A DNA stretch of 64,000 nucleotides from Fallopia convolvulus. Taxonomy: Eukaryota; Streptophyta; Magnoliopsida; Caryophyllales; Polygonaceae. Numbering within the stretch: the stretch's first letter is position 1; each line of letters starts with the position of its first letter. This document shows, in pieces, positions 1 to 10,669 of the stretch. The stretch lies in assembly GCA_964016875.1 (NCBI GenBank), contig OZ024736.1:38410707-38474706 (forward strand), read 5' to 3'. A model generated the notes under the pieces. That model was not told the origin of the DNA. It saw nothing but the letters and a program-made list of their open reading frames with translations, and ran no database searches. Made by a program: the position numbers and the translations under genes.

Positions 1-839
1 CTAAACCTTACATTGAACAAATAGAACACCAAATAGTTCAATATATTTGCCAATTTGCAAATAATTATTACCGTTGTCTCTTTTATATATCAATCACCTC
101 TCTCTTGCTTCTTGGAGGTAATTTGAGAAAAAATACATTTATTAATATAAGCACATAAAAATAATGTAATTATTCAATATATTTATAATTAATAGTAAAA
201 AATTAGAAAATTGTAAATTATAATTGTACCTTTATTTTATGGTAGTCTATTTTTCTTTGATGTTGGGAGATTCTAAATAGTGGTGAGGGAGAGGGTAGAG
301 GTGCATCGGGGTGAGGAGGCGAGAGAAAAGATTGGGGTGAGATCGAGTATATATAGTGATAAAATTGAATGGATGGTTAATTAATCTCATAGGAGATTAA
401 AGGTCAATGGTAAGAATATTCCCAATAAATTCTTATTATGCTCATTGGATGCTATAAATTATTCTTTATGCTACCTTTTTATGCTCTTTGGATGCTTAGT
501 CTCATAGGAAATCAAAGGTCAATTGAAAGAATGTTAACAATAAATACATTTTTTAATTCTTTTTTTTTACCTATATGAGATTCAATGCTTAATTAAAGTT
601 GCTTATGATCTTGTATAGAAATCATATATTATGTATAAAATGTGGGGCATTAATTATCATTGAGATTTAGTCTTATAGTCTTATAGATTTTCTTTTAATT
701 TTTTTTATGATACCTCTCTTAGGAGAAATATGCATTTAGTATAAACTAGTTTATAACTTTCGTTTTTTTTAATTAACAAACTACAACCAATATTAGGACG
801 TGTGAGTATTACGAGGTCAACCTAAATCATCACAAATGA
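1..839. other. AT-rich intergenic DNA with a weak direct repeat
   Basis: No coding potential is visible. A degenerate direct repeat is present: a block around 383-450 (tctcataggagattaaaggtc) recurs at about 500-555 with several changes. The rest is low-complexity AT-rich sequence. Confidence 0.4.
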
Positions 840-1360
840 AGATCTTAAAAAAATTAAAAGAAGCGGACATTGATTGAACAAAAGTCTTAGGCTGAATAGA
901 AGAGAAAGGGCCATAAACAAAACCCTGAAAGAAAACTAAGAATTGCAGACAAAAGAAAAGACATAGAAATTCGCCGATGAATTGCACTCCGTGAAACAAT
1001 GGAAACAAACCACATACGAAATAAGAGGGAAAAAAATCGAATATCAATCAAGATTGATTCAATTTCCCAAGGAATTTCGCATAGCTGATTTAAAAAATTA
1101 ATAATCACAAGGTTATTGCCCTCAATAATTTGTTTTGAAATATTCATCTAGTAACATGCTTTACAGTTGACACCCTGACAAAGTACAAAACCTTCAGGTT
1201 TTAACAGTGACATCGTCTGCATTTGAGTACGAACACATTAAAGGATAGTATTGTTATGGTCCCAAATCAGGAAACTAGCATAAGTAACCGCATTAGATTG
1301 CTTAGAGGCATCAACATTTAGTTTTGCCCAAAATTTATGATTTTTTCCGATTCCATTGAG
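840..1360 (-). pseudogene. Degenerate RNase H-like domain (LINE or RVT_3 type)
   Basis: Read on the minus strand, the start of the block (about 1350) encodes a segment resembling the KLNVDAS start of plant RVT_3-type RNase H domains. After frame changes and stops, 1147-1070 encodes ISKQIIEGNNLVIINFL and PWEIESILIDIR, which match the late part of the same fold (the IEGDN.VI and WEI...I.DIR motifs also seen in the two LINEs of this window). Stops and frameshifts lie between the pieces, so it cannot be functional. It may come from a LINE 3' end or from a small RNase H-like plant gene. Confidence 0.5.
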
Positions 1361-1856
1361 TTTTGACTTGTTATTTGTAATAGGGTTTGCAGAGTGTCAA
1401 GTTGATGTTCCAAGATTTTTAATTGTTTGAAATTGTTATTTTGTGGTGTTTAGGCCAAAGTTAGTATTTCTTTAAAAGATGTAATTCCATTGAGATATAT
1501 ACATAAAGGAATCCTTCATCTAATAACTCCAAACTTTTTTAATCTAAATGGAATTTTAAGATAAGGTTTGGAATTATCAAGGGAGAAAGTGATAAGACAG
1601 TGGTCCGAATTAAGTAGTAAAAGGATGTTGGTGGACTAATAATGAAGGAAAATACGAAACTCACGTTTGATGAATTATAGATTTGAGTCCTCTTATACGA
1701 GTGTGTTGTCCGCACCACCAAGCTCATATTATAGCTACTCAAACCTCATAGGTCTTGTGAAAACAAACCTCTATCTCACAAATTGAGGATAGTACTAAAA
1801 TCGCCAACATTTCTCCCTCATTTTAGTGCAACCCTTAATTCACAATACTTAGAACA
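1361..1856. other. Intergenic, possible old retroelement flank
   Basis: No gene is seen. The sequence up to 1865 continues at 3237 once the Mutator-like insertion is removed, so this stretch and 3237-3700 were one contiguous region before that insertion. Its composition suggests an old LTR element leader, but no LTR pair or coding motif supports this. Confidence 0.3.
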
Positions 1857-1865
1857 AAGTTTTAA
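1857..1865. repeat. Target site duplication of the Mutator-like element, left copy
   Basis: AAGTTTTAA at 1857-1865 is repeated exactly at 3228-3236. Nine bases is the duplication length characteristic of Mutator-superfamily insertions. Confidence 0.85.
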
Positions 1866-3227
1866 AGAAAAATGACTCTAAATAATACCAAGTATCCAAT
1901 TTGAACAAAAAATAATATGAACTTTAAAAATCACCACCAGCAATACGAACTATTGCAATATTAACCCAAAACGATATGAAACCATTTTCCGATCAGTTTT
2001 CCAGTGCAAGTGATGATGTGGCAATCGAAAATCTTACATGACAGCTTAATATTTTACACTTTTATTTTTCTTTTTAACTTCTTTCTTGCCGTGTCATTAT
2101 AAGTAGCCAAGTGATTAAAATTGCAAACAAAAATTTAAATTAACGAAGAAGATTTGTAGAATTTGAAAACTCGTAAATCTGAATTGAGTTATCCAAAAGT
2201 AATGAAGAGAAAAAAAACTAGTAAATCTTCATCCTTGAGATTTTTTTTATCTTTTTAAATCTGAATTGACTTATCTTTTTAATAACCTACAACCTCCGAC
2301 CATCTCTCTAACATGGTCAGTTGGTCACCGCTTCTTTTTGATCACTGCCTTATTCTCCGATTGCTTGTCTCCCCATTGGCCATCGTTGCCAATGCCGGCC
2401 TGCCGCTACGGCCACCACAAGATAAAATTAATTTAGAGATTTCTCTTTCTTGTTCATACATGAAATCAAATCTGGGATTTCAATAAGGACTAGTTTTTTC
2501 AATAAGGATTTATCAAATTAATTAATTTAGGGATCTGTGTTGAAAGCAATTGAATTGTATACACCCCTAAAACCCATTTTTTGAGCAATTAGATATGAGT
2601 TGAAAGCGTAAGATTTATACAGTTGAGCTACAAGCATCAATCATTCCCCCTTTATCTTCAATGCCATTACAATTGTCTGGATCTGACAGTTTGAAACTAA
2701 AAAAAGCTAAGATCTGCGCCGAATTCGAAGTTTTCGGTAAAGAGTGCGCTCGTTTTGGAAGAGGCGGGCAATAAATCGACAATAAATCAATTCCATTTCA
2801 AAGATTGTAGAGCAAACATGGCGAGGTCATAAAATTGAATGGGATCCTCGAATACAAGGAGGCAAAAGGTTCCGACGATGGGGTGGGAGAGGGGAAAGAT
2901 GCCGACGATTCGGGGATGAATGTGTCGGAAATACTGGAATTGTTGAGGATGGAGATGGGAAGGCCGGTGGGGATGAGGGTGATAAGTAATTTTTTTAATC
3001 AAAAATAAAATAATGACATGGAATTACAAACAAAAAAGGAAATAAAATGATGTTATTCCATGTGTGTTTTCCGGTTGCCACATCGTCATTTCTAGCGGAA
3101 AATTAAAATAGATTCGTATCGTTTTGGGTTAATATTGCAATAGTTCGTATTGCTAGTGGTGATTTTTAAAGTTCGTATTATTTTTGGTTCAAAGTGGATA
3201 CTTGGTATTATTTAAAGTCATTTTTCC
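1866..3227. mobile_element. Non-autonomous Mutator-like element (MULE) with long terminal inverted repeats
   Basis: The element is 1362 bp. Its ends are long inverted repeats: about 1866-2037 against 3056-3227. They are roughly 93 percent alike over the outer 125 bp by eye and weaker inside. The termini read AGAAAAATGACTCTAAATAA on the left and GGAAAAATGACTTTAAATAA on the right when reversed. A 9-bp exact target duplication flanks it. No transposase reading frame is present. The interior at 2280-2440 and 2680-2990 is more GC-rich than the flanks and could be captured host sequence (a Pack-MULE), but I did not recognise a source gene. Confidence 0.85.
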
Positions 3228-3236
3228 AAGTTTTAA
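3228..3236. repeat. Target site duplication of the Mutator-like element, right copy
   Basis: AAGTTTTAA, identical to 1857-1865. Confidence 0.85.
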
Positions 3237-3748
3237 CCAAACTCATGCTTAAATGAAAAAAACGATGATTAAAAATTTGCACCTTAGTTCAATTATGCAT
3301 TCCACCCACTTGTGAATGAGGGTTTCTTCGGATTATACCCTTGATCTCATTTGAATGCCTAAGATAAATACATATACAAGCTTCTCCAATGCTAAACGTG
3401 TTAGTACTTGACACTATTACAAGTAATGTGCCCTTATTCATTCATGGGCGCATACGAAGCCAAGTTTAAGCTTCTTGAAGTGGCAACATATTATGTACAA
3501 ATAGGTAGATTTCTTATAATCATTCACCTACAAATGTACTTCAACCTAAATTTCTTTTAGGTTATGACCACATACTTTGTGATGACATAAACTTTATGAA
3601 CCCTTTAACCAAGTAAGTTTAGAAATCTATACAAATCACTTCTTCATTCTCGCTCTATTGCTCTTATGGAGCTTGGGGGACTTTACATGAGAATCGATTA
3701 GGCCATCACCTTTTTAATTCCTCGAGTGATTTGGAGAAAACCTTTGGT

Positions 3749-4243
3749 AGATATGTAGAATCACATTTTATTAAATATTGCATCTCAAACTCTTATCACG
3801 GCTTGAGCTAATATATAATCATTCAACTTTATGACATAAAACCTATAGGCTTTAGAATGCTCAACATATCAAATAAAGATCAATCTATATCTCTTTCACC
3901 CACATCTTTCTCTTGAGTTTGGGTTGTCAAACAACTACCCTACACACCAAACCCGAAGATAAATCAGGCCACATTTCTTTTATTCGTAGATATGTATGAA
4001 AATCACATTTTATCAAATATTGCACCTCAAACTCTTATCATGACTTGAACTAATATATAATGATTATAATCATTCGACTTTATGACATAAAACCTACGGA
4101 GTATAAGCTTTGGAATGCTCAACATATCAAATAAAGATCAATCTATATCTCTTCCACCCACATCTTTCTCTTGGGTTTGGATTGTCAAACAACTGCCCTA
4201 CACACCAAATCCGAAATAATTCAGGCCTCATTTCTTTTGTTTT
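3749..4243 (+). repeat. Diverged tandem duplication, unit about 240-255 bp
   Basis: Unit one (3749-3985) and unit two (3988-4243) share most of their sequence in order, for example cacattttat, atattgca, ctcaaactcttatca, aatgctcaacatatcaaata and cacccacatctttctcttg. Unit two has a small internal insertion (tgattataatcattc). No coding function is visible, so this is probably a duplicated piece of an old repeat. Confidence 0.8.
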
Positions 4244-4969
4244 TACCGAAGTTCATATTATGCAATCTTCTCCCTTTTATTATGAACCCTACTAAACATA
4301 TTGAATGCCATTCACCCCAAAAATGGTCACACAAACATGAGTAAGAAAGCATGAGATTAACTATGTTGTTTAAGATTCTAATCTTTCTGTTTGACTCACA
4401 ATTTCGTTATGTTGTGTAGGAAGTCGTATTATCATTTATAACGCTTACGACTATTGGAAATATACAATATCATTTATCACTTCTTTTAGTTCTTTTTTCT
4501 CTCTTTTTATGAATAATCACTATGATCCAAAATGCACTTCCTTGGGAGAAGTTGCAAGTTTTGATTTGCATTCAAATTCGAACTAAAATTTTATAGCAAC
4601 ATAATGTTGTTATTATTTATGCTTATTGTTATTTTTAGTTTACATTTTTTCATACTTTACCTTTTAATGTACCACAATAATGTTATTTAATGTTATATTA
4701 ATATTAATCAAGTTTTTTGCTGATTAATCAGTAAATGATTTATATTATAAGTAATTTGTAACTTAATATCCTTTATTATTAATTAATTTAAGTAACTAAA
4801 TTTTAAAAGTAAAAGAGTGAAAATAAGAGGATCGATCATCCCTAATGTGAGAAAAATAGAGAAAGAGGATAGAGATAGTAGAAAACGAGGTAGACAAGAG
4901 AGAAAGTGGTATAACAAAAGAAAAGAATGAGAGATAAAAATAAGAGAGGATTGAATATTCTCACCATTG
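4244..4969. other. Intergenic, AT-rich then purine-rich
   Basis: No gene is seen. From about 4800 to 5040 the plus strand is strongly purine-rich (runs of GA and AG), which on the minus strand would be a CT-rich tract like those in LTR or leader sequence. Confidence 0.35.
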
Positions 4970-5273
4970 TTCTGTAGAGATTAGGGAGAGTAGATAGGGA
5001 AAAGAGATTTCATAGAATAAGAAAGAGAGAGTTAGTTGAGAAATTCAGTTGTAATTTTCATTCATGTCTGTAACAAACTCCATGACACTGTTTTATACAG
5101 CTCTCTTACTCAACACGAGCAATTAACATCCGCTACCCCAATTACCCATTATTTACAATACTTGCCCCAAACTTATTACAATTGACTCATGACATGTTCA
5201 TGCTCTAATGAAGTCATGACAAACACAATGAAATTGGAAAAATATAAGAGATCAAATTACATTTGTCTAACAA
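4970..5273 (-). mobile_element. Possible solo LTR or LTR fragment
   Basis: Read on the minus strand, the stretch begins TGTTAGACAAATG (from 5273) and ends with CTCTACAGAACA (near 4970), so it has TG...CA ends of the kind common in copia LTRs. It contains a TATA-like TGTATAAAACAG (5089-5100) and a CT-rich tract downstream, as in an LTR promoter. No exact 5-bp flanking duplication was found, so the boundaries are uncertain. Confidence 0.35.
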
Positions 5274-5508
5274 CTTCTCCAGAGATGTTATGCAGAGCGT
5301 TCTCAATTGGGCGAAAATTGGTAGGCGCCATACTGATATTGAACTCTGGCTTAATTAAACGGAGAGGCTTCAAGGAAAAACTACTTTTGGCTGGACAACT
5401 TACATTATTACCATGGTGTATTATAGCTTGGTTTGCTTGCAGCAGAGAGATGTGAGCTGAACTGAATGTGCTAGGATTGCTGTTAACCATAAGAGGATTT
5501 GTGAACAA
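5274..5508 (-). other. Unrecognised exon-like reading frame
   Basis: An open stretch on the minus strand encodes about 80 residues with ordinary protein composition (NPSTFSSAHISLLQANQA... to ...RPIENALHNISGEV). It is cut at its 3' side by the LTR-like sequence at 4970-5273. I do not recognise a family. It may be a gene fragment broken by an insertion or a chance frame. There is no start context or splice structure to support an intact gene. Confidence 0.2.
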
Positions 5509-6447
5509 GCTAAGTGGCGATGGTTTGTGAAAATTGGGATTGGAAGATCTCTTGTAATCGCTTGGTTTGCTTAAGATTTTGTAACTTTAACTTACCATGA
5601 ATGAATGTACTTAACTTTTCCTGTTTCAACAAAATTAACAACCCTTCGTGTCGGAGATTATCTGTTTAGTTAATAGTTTGTTGCTTGATGGTTTTTAGCT
5701 TCTTCACGAGCTTCACAAGTGATTATTTAATCTCCTTCCCTGGTGTGATGTAAATTCTTTATTACTTAGATTCTTGGTTTCAATATTTGTAAACTCTTCA
5801 GAATGTAGGGTTCGAAAGTTTAAAGTTCACCTCCTTTTGCTAGTCTAAATTTCAAAGTTCACCAAGTTCAGCAGAGGGTCAATTATAATTTTAATCTCAC
5901 TCATCAGGAGTGCTGCCAGCTTCTGTTGAATTCAGATTATCCCCTATTACCTTCTCCCAATATAATTACTAGACCAACAAAGCCAACTTTGATTCATTTT
6001 TTTTGTTCACCAAGCATTCAATGTGAACAAGATAGTGCGTGGCAACATTCATTCTGCATTGCTAATCAGCTCATAGAGACCAAGTAATCTGTCACTAATG
6101 CATATAGAAACAAACTTGAATTTAAATCCGTGAAAGCACCGGAACACAAGTCATCTATATTATGCTGTTCAAAATTTCAAAATGTGTGGTTTATAGTCAT
6201 GGAAGAGCAGATTTAAGTCCAGATTGTAATTCACCAGATAGGGAATTTGAGAATGTATAACAACGCATTGAACATGAAAAGGCCACATCACATTACTACA
6301 GAAAATAGGAAACGGCAATTACAGTGATAAATTTCAGTTTCTTTCTAATAAGATCTACGAGGCTAAGATCCATGACAAACATTTCAGCACATAGCAATCC
6401 ACAGCCATTAATTGAAACCCTAAATTCATTGAAACACAACTGAAAAC
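5509..6447. other. Intergenic, includes the 3' flank of histone H4-1
   Basis: No gene is visible. The part next to the H4 stop codon (about 6330-6447) resembles the 3' flank of the second H4 gene (32420-32540): both carry aagatctac, agctaa-like and gaaaccctaratтcat-like blocks in the same order. That is consistent with a shared 3' untranslated region from a gene duplication. Confidence 0.5.
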
Positions 6448-6759
6448 CTAACCCCCAAAACCATAGAGAGTCCTTCCCTGCCTCTTGAGAGCATAGACGA
6501 CATCCATGGCAGTGACGGTCTTCCTCCTGGCGTGCTCGGTGTAGGTGACAGCATCGCGGATCACGTTCTCCAAAAAGATCTTGAGAACACCTCTGGTCTC
6601 CTCGTAGATGAGTCCGCTGATACGCTTCACGCCTCCTCTGCGAGCGAGACGACGGATCGCAGGCTTGGTGATTCCCTGGATGTTGTCCCTCAGAACCTTC
6701 CTGTGCCTCTTGGCTCCTCCCTTTCCCAATCCCTTTCCTCCCTTACCACGCCCAGACAT
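6448..6759 (-). CDS. Histone H4 (copy 1)
   Basis: Intronless gene for a 103-residue protein. H4 pairs with H3 to form the tetramer at the centre of the nucleosome and acts in the nucleus. The sequence begins [20 protein letters not shown], carries the basic tail with acetylatable lysines, then the histone fold ([20 protein letters not shown]) and ends TLYGFGG. It matches the usual plant H4 in length and has no changes in conserved positions that I can see. The TAG stop is at 6448-6450. The protein is identical to the copy at 32541-32852; ten silent codon differences separate them by eye, clustered at the two ends. A TATA-like box lies about 100 bp upstream and an octamer-like motif about 240 bp upstream. 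Antisense open frames over this gene are shadows. Confidence 0.98.
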
Positions 6760-6858
6760 TTTGCGCTCGAAAGAATTTCACAGATTTGCGAAGAAGATTG
6801 AATTGATTGAGTGATTTTGCGACGGTGAATTGATTTGGGAATTATGGATTTTGCGTTG

Positions 6859-7002
6859 CTTTATAGGTGAGTAGGAATGGGTGGAGATGGGAGATCCAAC
6901 GGACCACAAAGTCGATCCTCGTGAAAAGATAAAGTTGATTGTGGGCCGTTGATTTGTTTTGTTGGACGGTGGATTTGAAAGGGTTCGTGCAAGACGCGGA
7001 TT
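6859..7002 (-). promoter_or_regulatory. Histone H4-1 promoter elements
   Basis: On the minus strand CTATAAAG (6859-6866) is placed as a TATA box about 100 bp before the ATG. On the plus strand GATCCAACG (6893-6901) resembles the plant histone nonamer CATCCAACG. CGCGGATT (6995-7002) matches 7 of 8 bases of the plant histone octamer CGCGGATC. These motif names are established for plant H3 and H4 promoters; activity here is inferred. Confidence 0.6.
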
Positions 7003-7472
7003 ATGAAAAAGAAGAGGCGGGTTTCGAAATCTAAAAAATTTCAGTTTTGCCTGGCCCCGCGCTGTTTGTACGTTCTAAAATTCAAACAGTACCAGCTCAT
7101 TTTGCGTACCAAAACGTGGAAACAAAATAATGTAACTATATATAGATATATACTATATGATTCACATAAATATTACGTTAATGAATGTTTTTTTTTATTT
7201 TAATCACCCATATACTCGTATTTTGTCAATAACTGAAAAACACCACTTGACCAAAAAAAATTAAAAACTCCGCGTATCTAAATATTAATAATAGGCCTGA
7301 GATTAAAATCAATTAAACAAGTTTCACTTGTGGTTTTTTACTAAAAGTTCAGTTTTTTTTTTTTTGTAAATCAACCTCTGTTTTTCTAAATAGGTGCTTT
7401 GTTTTACATTGTGAGTCGTAGTAGCGTTATGGTATAACAGAATTGGCACAAGTCCATGACCATGGATGGCAC
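7003..7472. other. Intergenic between H4-1 promoter and SINE
   Basis: AT-rich sequence with poly-T and poly-A runs. No gene or structured element is recognised. Confidence 0.4.
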
Positions 7473-7486
7473 AACCCGTCAAGTAT
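7473..7486. repeat. Target site duplication of SINE, left copy
   Basis: AACCCGTCAAGTAT at 7473-7486 recurs exactly at 7706-7719, directly after the A-tail. Confidence 0.85.
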
Positions 7487-7705
7487 ACCAATACTCAGTT
7501 GGTCTAGTGGTAAAGTGGTGCTAGACTCCTTAAGTGTTGTGCAGGAAGTTCGAAGTTCGAATCTCACTGGCGGCATGTATGGAAAAATTGATATTGGGAG
7601 GGTCTCCCCCAAAATGGGGCCACGAAGTACCCGGTCCGGATGTAGAGCGGTGTCCGACCGATCGAACCGGACGAGCCAAAAAGGCAAGACCAAAAAAAAA
7701 AAAAA
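7487..7705 (+). mobile_element. tRNA-derived SINE
   Basis: The element is about 219 bp and has all the parts of a plant tRNA-type SINE. There is a box A-like TGGTCTAGTGG (7500-7510) and a box B-like GTTCGAATC (7555-7563), spaced as in a tRNA gene promoter. A tRNA-unrelated body follows (7565-7690), then an A tail of about 15 A. Exact 14-bp target duplications flank it. It is transcribed by RNA polymerase III and mobilised by a partner LINE (family knowledge). The open frames crossing it are incidental. Confidence 0.85.
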
Positions 7706-7719
7706 AACCCGTCAAGTAT
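7706..7719. repeat. Target site duplication of SINE, right copy
   Basis: AACCCGTCAAGTAT, identical to 7473-7486. Confidence 0.85.
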
Positions 7720-7919
7720 GGCACTGTGGGCCGTGGGCCAAAACATGAAACTTATACAAATTCTGGCCCGTTTTGTATTTTGTCAATCCTACAAAACCCA
7801 GACCATAATACCATATCGTTAAAATTAATAAAATCAGCCCTACAATCCTCGCCTAACAAATCCATTCTAATTTACTTTATTCACCAAGGTTCTTAAAATT
7901 GTGATTCAACACATTCACA

Positions 7920-8549
7920 GGGCGTTTGGTTTAAAGGTACGAGGAATGAGTTATCAGGTTAGGGAATGAAAACCCAATACTTGTACTAATTAATTGCTAT
8001 GTTAATTTCAGTATTTCAAACCCATACCCCAAGGTATCGGGTTCTCATACCTCACATATTGTTTGGGTATGAAAATAAAACCCACATCTACGAATCCTAC
8101 GATATAGTCTCTCCCAAAATCGAAACAGAAGAAAACTTCTAGTTGCCTACATAGACATCAGTGGTACCGAATTGGGCTTCTCAAATCTGACGTCGAAATA
8201 GAGGGATAACTCTTTGTACGTACTGACAATCTTATGCATCAATGACGATTTTTCCTCCACCACTCACGTGCTCTCTCCATCAAATATTCTCAATCAATTT
8301 TCTAGACAAGAATTGACTCTTGTGCTTACAATTAATTTTTTTGATTTGTATTTTTTTTCATATTGAAGAAACGGGAATGGAACGAGAGGGTTAATTAAAA
8401 AAATTATCTCAAAAATAAACCCTAATTTTTTATGCCTATATTTCTTACCAAACACATAAGTATAAGTATAAGTATGAGTTTCCAACCCCATACCAACTCA
8501 ACCCGATACCTAATACCATTCTCATATCCAAATTTATACCAAACACCCC
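7920..8549. mobile_element. MITE-like element with GGGCGTTTGG-type ends
   Basis: The left end GGGCGTTTGGTTTAAA is mirrored on the right by GGGGTGTTTGGTATAAA when reversed, and related blocks continue inward (gaatgag against gagaatgg; gggttttcat against gggttggaaac). These ends are common in hAT and Harbinger-derived MITEs. No convincing target duplication was found and there is no transposase frame, so the superfamily is left open. Confidence 0.55.
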
Positions 8550-9309
8550 ATCAATCGCACAATTTTATGATCCACAAGTCGGATAACGATTCGGATCAAT
8601 GTTAAAAATCATTTTACATCAGAATTGTAATAGAATCATAAAATCGTAAAATTTTGTAGGTTTTTCATATCAAATGCAATTCTTCCAAAAACAAATAAAT
8701 AATTTAAATTATTATGATTTTTTAGATCTTGCATTTGATATGAAAAGTTGTACCTTGCTTTATTAATCTTTTAAAAATATTTACAAGAACAGATCTAATC
8801 CTACTTACCAATTATGCTAGCACTCGTTTGAACCAAGTAAACCCCTATTCTCAATCAACTATCAAGCATACGAACTTTCTTCTTCTTTAGAACTCTCAAA
8901 CACTTTTTTTTCTCTTTCACAAATGTAGACTATGACTTCGTACTCACCTAGCCTATCTAGGTTAAAATAGACAAAAAACTAAGTCAAAATAGAAAGATAT
9001 TATCTCCCAATTCGGTTATGGAAAGATAATATATTTCTAATCATAAAAAGATCATCTGAAGAAAATAATATAAAACAATAAGATATAGTTTGGGTTTAAG
9101 GCAATCCACGACGTCTTATCCAAACATAGAAGATACTATCTATAAATAGAATATCTCGATCAAATCTTCAATATCACAAGCATCTTTAAGATCTTCTTCA
9201 TTTGCCTTTCCTTCACGTCGGGGACATGACTCACGTTGACGACTTGTTTCACAGATTTAAAGTCGGTTACGCGACTTGCGTTTGGAACCATTAAAAGCAA
9301 ACCTCGGTT
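8550..9309. other. Intergenic with a small inverted repeat and an LTR-like TATA
   Basis: TTTTTCATATCAAATGCAA (about 8660-8679) is answered by TTGCATTTGATATGAAAA (about 8731-8748), giving a stem of about 17 bp. TCTATAAATAG near 9138 could be the TATA box of an eroded LTR belonging to the copia remnant that follows, but the LTR itself cannot be delimited. Confidence 0.35.
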
Positions 9310-10656
9310 TTTCTAACATCTTCTAAGAGAATTTGAAGGCTTGAGGATGAAAGAAGAAGAATCCATTGATGATTACTCCGGTAAGTTGAACATTGCTGTC
9401 AATAAATTAAGTGGTCTAGGAAATTAGATTGAAGAGGAACGTGTGGTTAACAAACTGCTACATTCCACATCTTCTAAATTCATTCAAATCACTTCTATAG
9501 TAGAAGAATTTTGTGATTTAAAAAGGAAGACCATTGATGAAATAATTGGTTCTTTGAAAGCACCTAAGGAAAGACTTTAAGATTTTAAGAACAAGAACCG
9601 GGAAAGTGCATTGCTTACTCGTGCAAAATGGAAAGAAAAAAAGAATAAAAAATCCAAAGAAAAATGCTTGAAAGATAAAGGTTATTCGATCCAATAAGTC
9701 CAAGGGGAAGGGGAGTGATCACAATAAAACAAAGGAATCAAGTCATAGGATTGATGATGATATAAAACCCAAGAAAATATTTGACAAAAGTAAGATAAAA
9801 TGTTACTCTTGTGAAAAAGGGGGACAGTTTGCTTGAAAATGTGAATCCAAAGAGAAAGAGGGGAAAGCAAACCTGCTAATGAAAGATTATGATGATGAAG
9901 CAACATTGTTGATGATGATGACATGTAATCAGATTTCTCCTTCCAAGAATCTGTTATTGACAAAAACTAATAAGACAAAAAACTTAATAGAATTCAGTAA
10001 ATTGTATCTTGATTCATGTGCAAGCAATCACATGTCATGAGGTGAGGATTTGTTTTTGAGCCTTGATAAATCATTAAGAGGGTCTGTCAAATATGGAAAT
10101 GGTTCAAGTTTCAACATCAATGGAAAAGGATATGTCTTAGTTTCTTGTCTGAATGGTGATTGTTTGCCCTTGACTGATGTCTGTTACATTCTTGAACTTA
10201 TGGCTAATATAGTCAGTCTTGGACAACTAAAAGGGAAAGGGAATAAAATTGTTATGAAAGATGGAATTCTAAGGCGTTTTCTCTAGTAGTGGGAGAATGA
10301 TCGCAAAAGTAAAAAGGCAATCAAATAAATTATATATTTGCACTTGAAAGACAAAAAATGTGAATATATTTGTTTGGTGTCAGGGATGGCTGATCAGAAT
10401 TGGCTATGGCATGCAAGATATGGTCACTTGAATTCCAAGGCTTTAAAAGACCTTTCACAAAAGGGATTGGTGAAAGAGATATCCGAAACTGAGCATGTGT
10501 ATCATTTCACAAAAATGGAAAACATCACAAAATCTCATTCCCTCGTGTAGCATCATTTAGAGCATAGAAGCCCCTTGAACTTGTTCATGCATATGTATGT
10601 GGCCCCTTATCCCCAACAATAATTGGAGATAATATTTTCTTCTAGTAGTTGATGAC

Positions 10657-10669
10657 TTCTCAAAATATA
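10657..10669. repeat. Target site duplication of RTE insertion, left copy
   Basis: TTCTCAAAATATA at 10657-10669 recurs at 11624-11636. It is copia integrase sequence duplicated by the insertion. Confidence 0.85.

Noticed and set aside
817..1147. Two overlapping minus-strand frames as small genes
   Set aside because: They are fragments of a degenerate RNase H-like domain with stops and frame changes on either side.
6532..6814. Plus-strand frames opposite histone H4-1
   Set aside because: They are antisense shadows of the H4 coding sequence; the same shadow appears opposite H4-2 at 32625-32924.
7500..7563. A functional tRNA gene
   Set aside because: Box A and B match, but there is no acceptor stem pairing and the sequence continues into a SINE body with A-tail and target duplications.
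7427..7896. Five overlapping frames of 60-120 codons
   Set aside because: They cross a tRNA-derived SINE and its flanks, including a poly-A/poly-T tract that yields runs of Lys or Phe.
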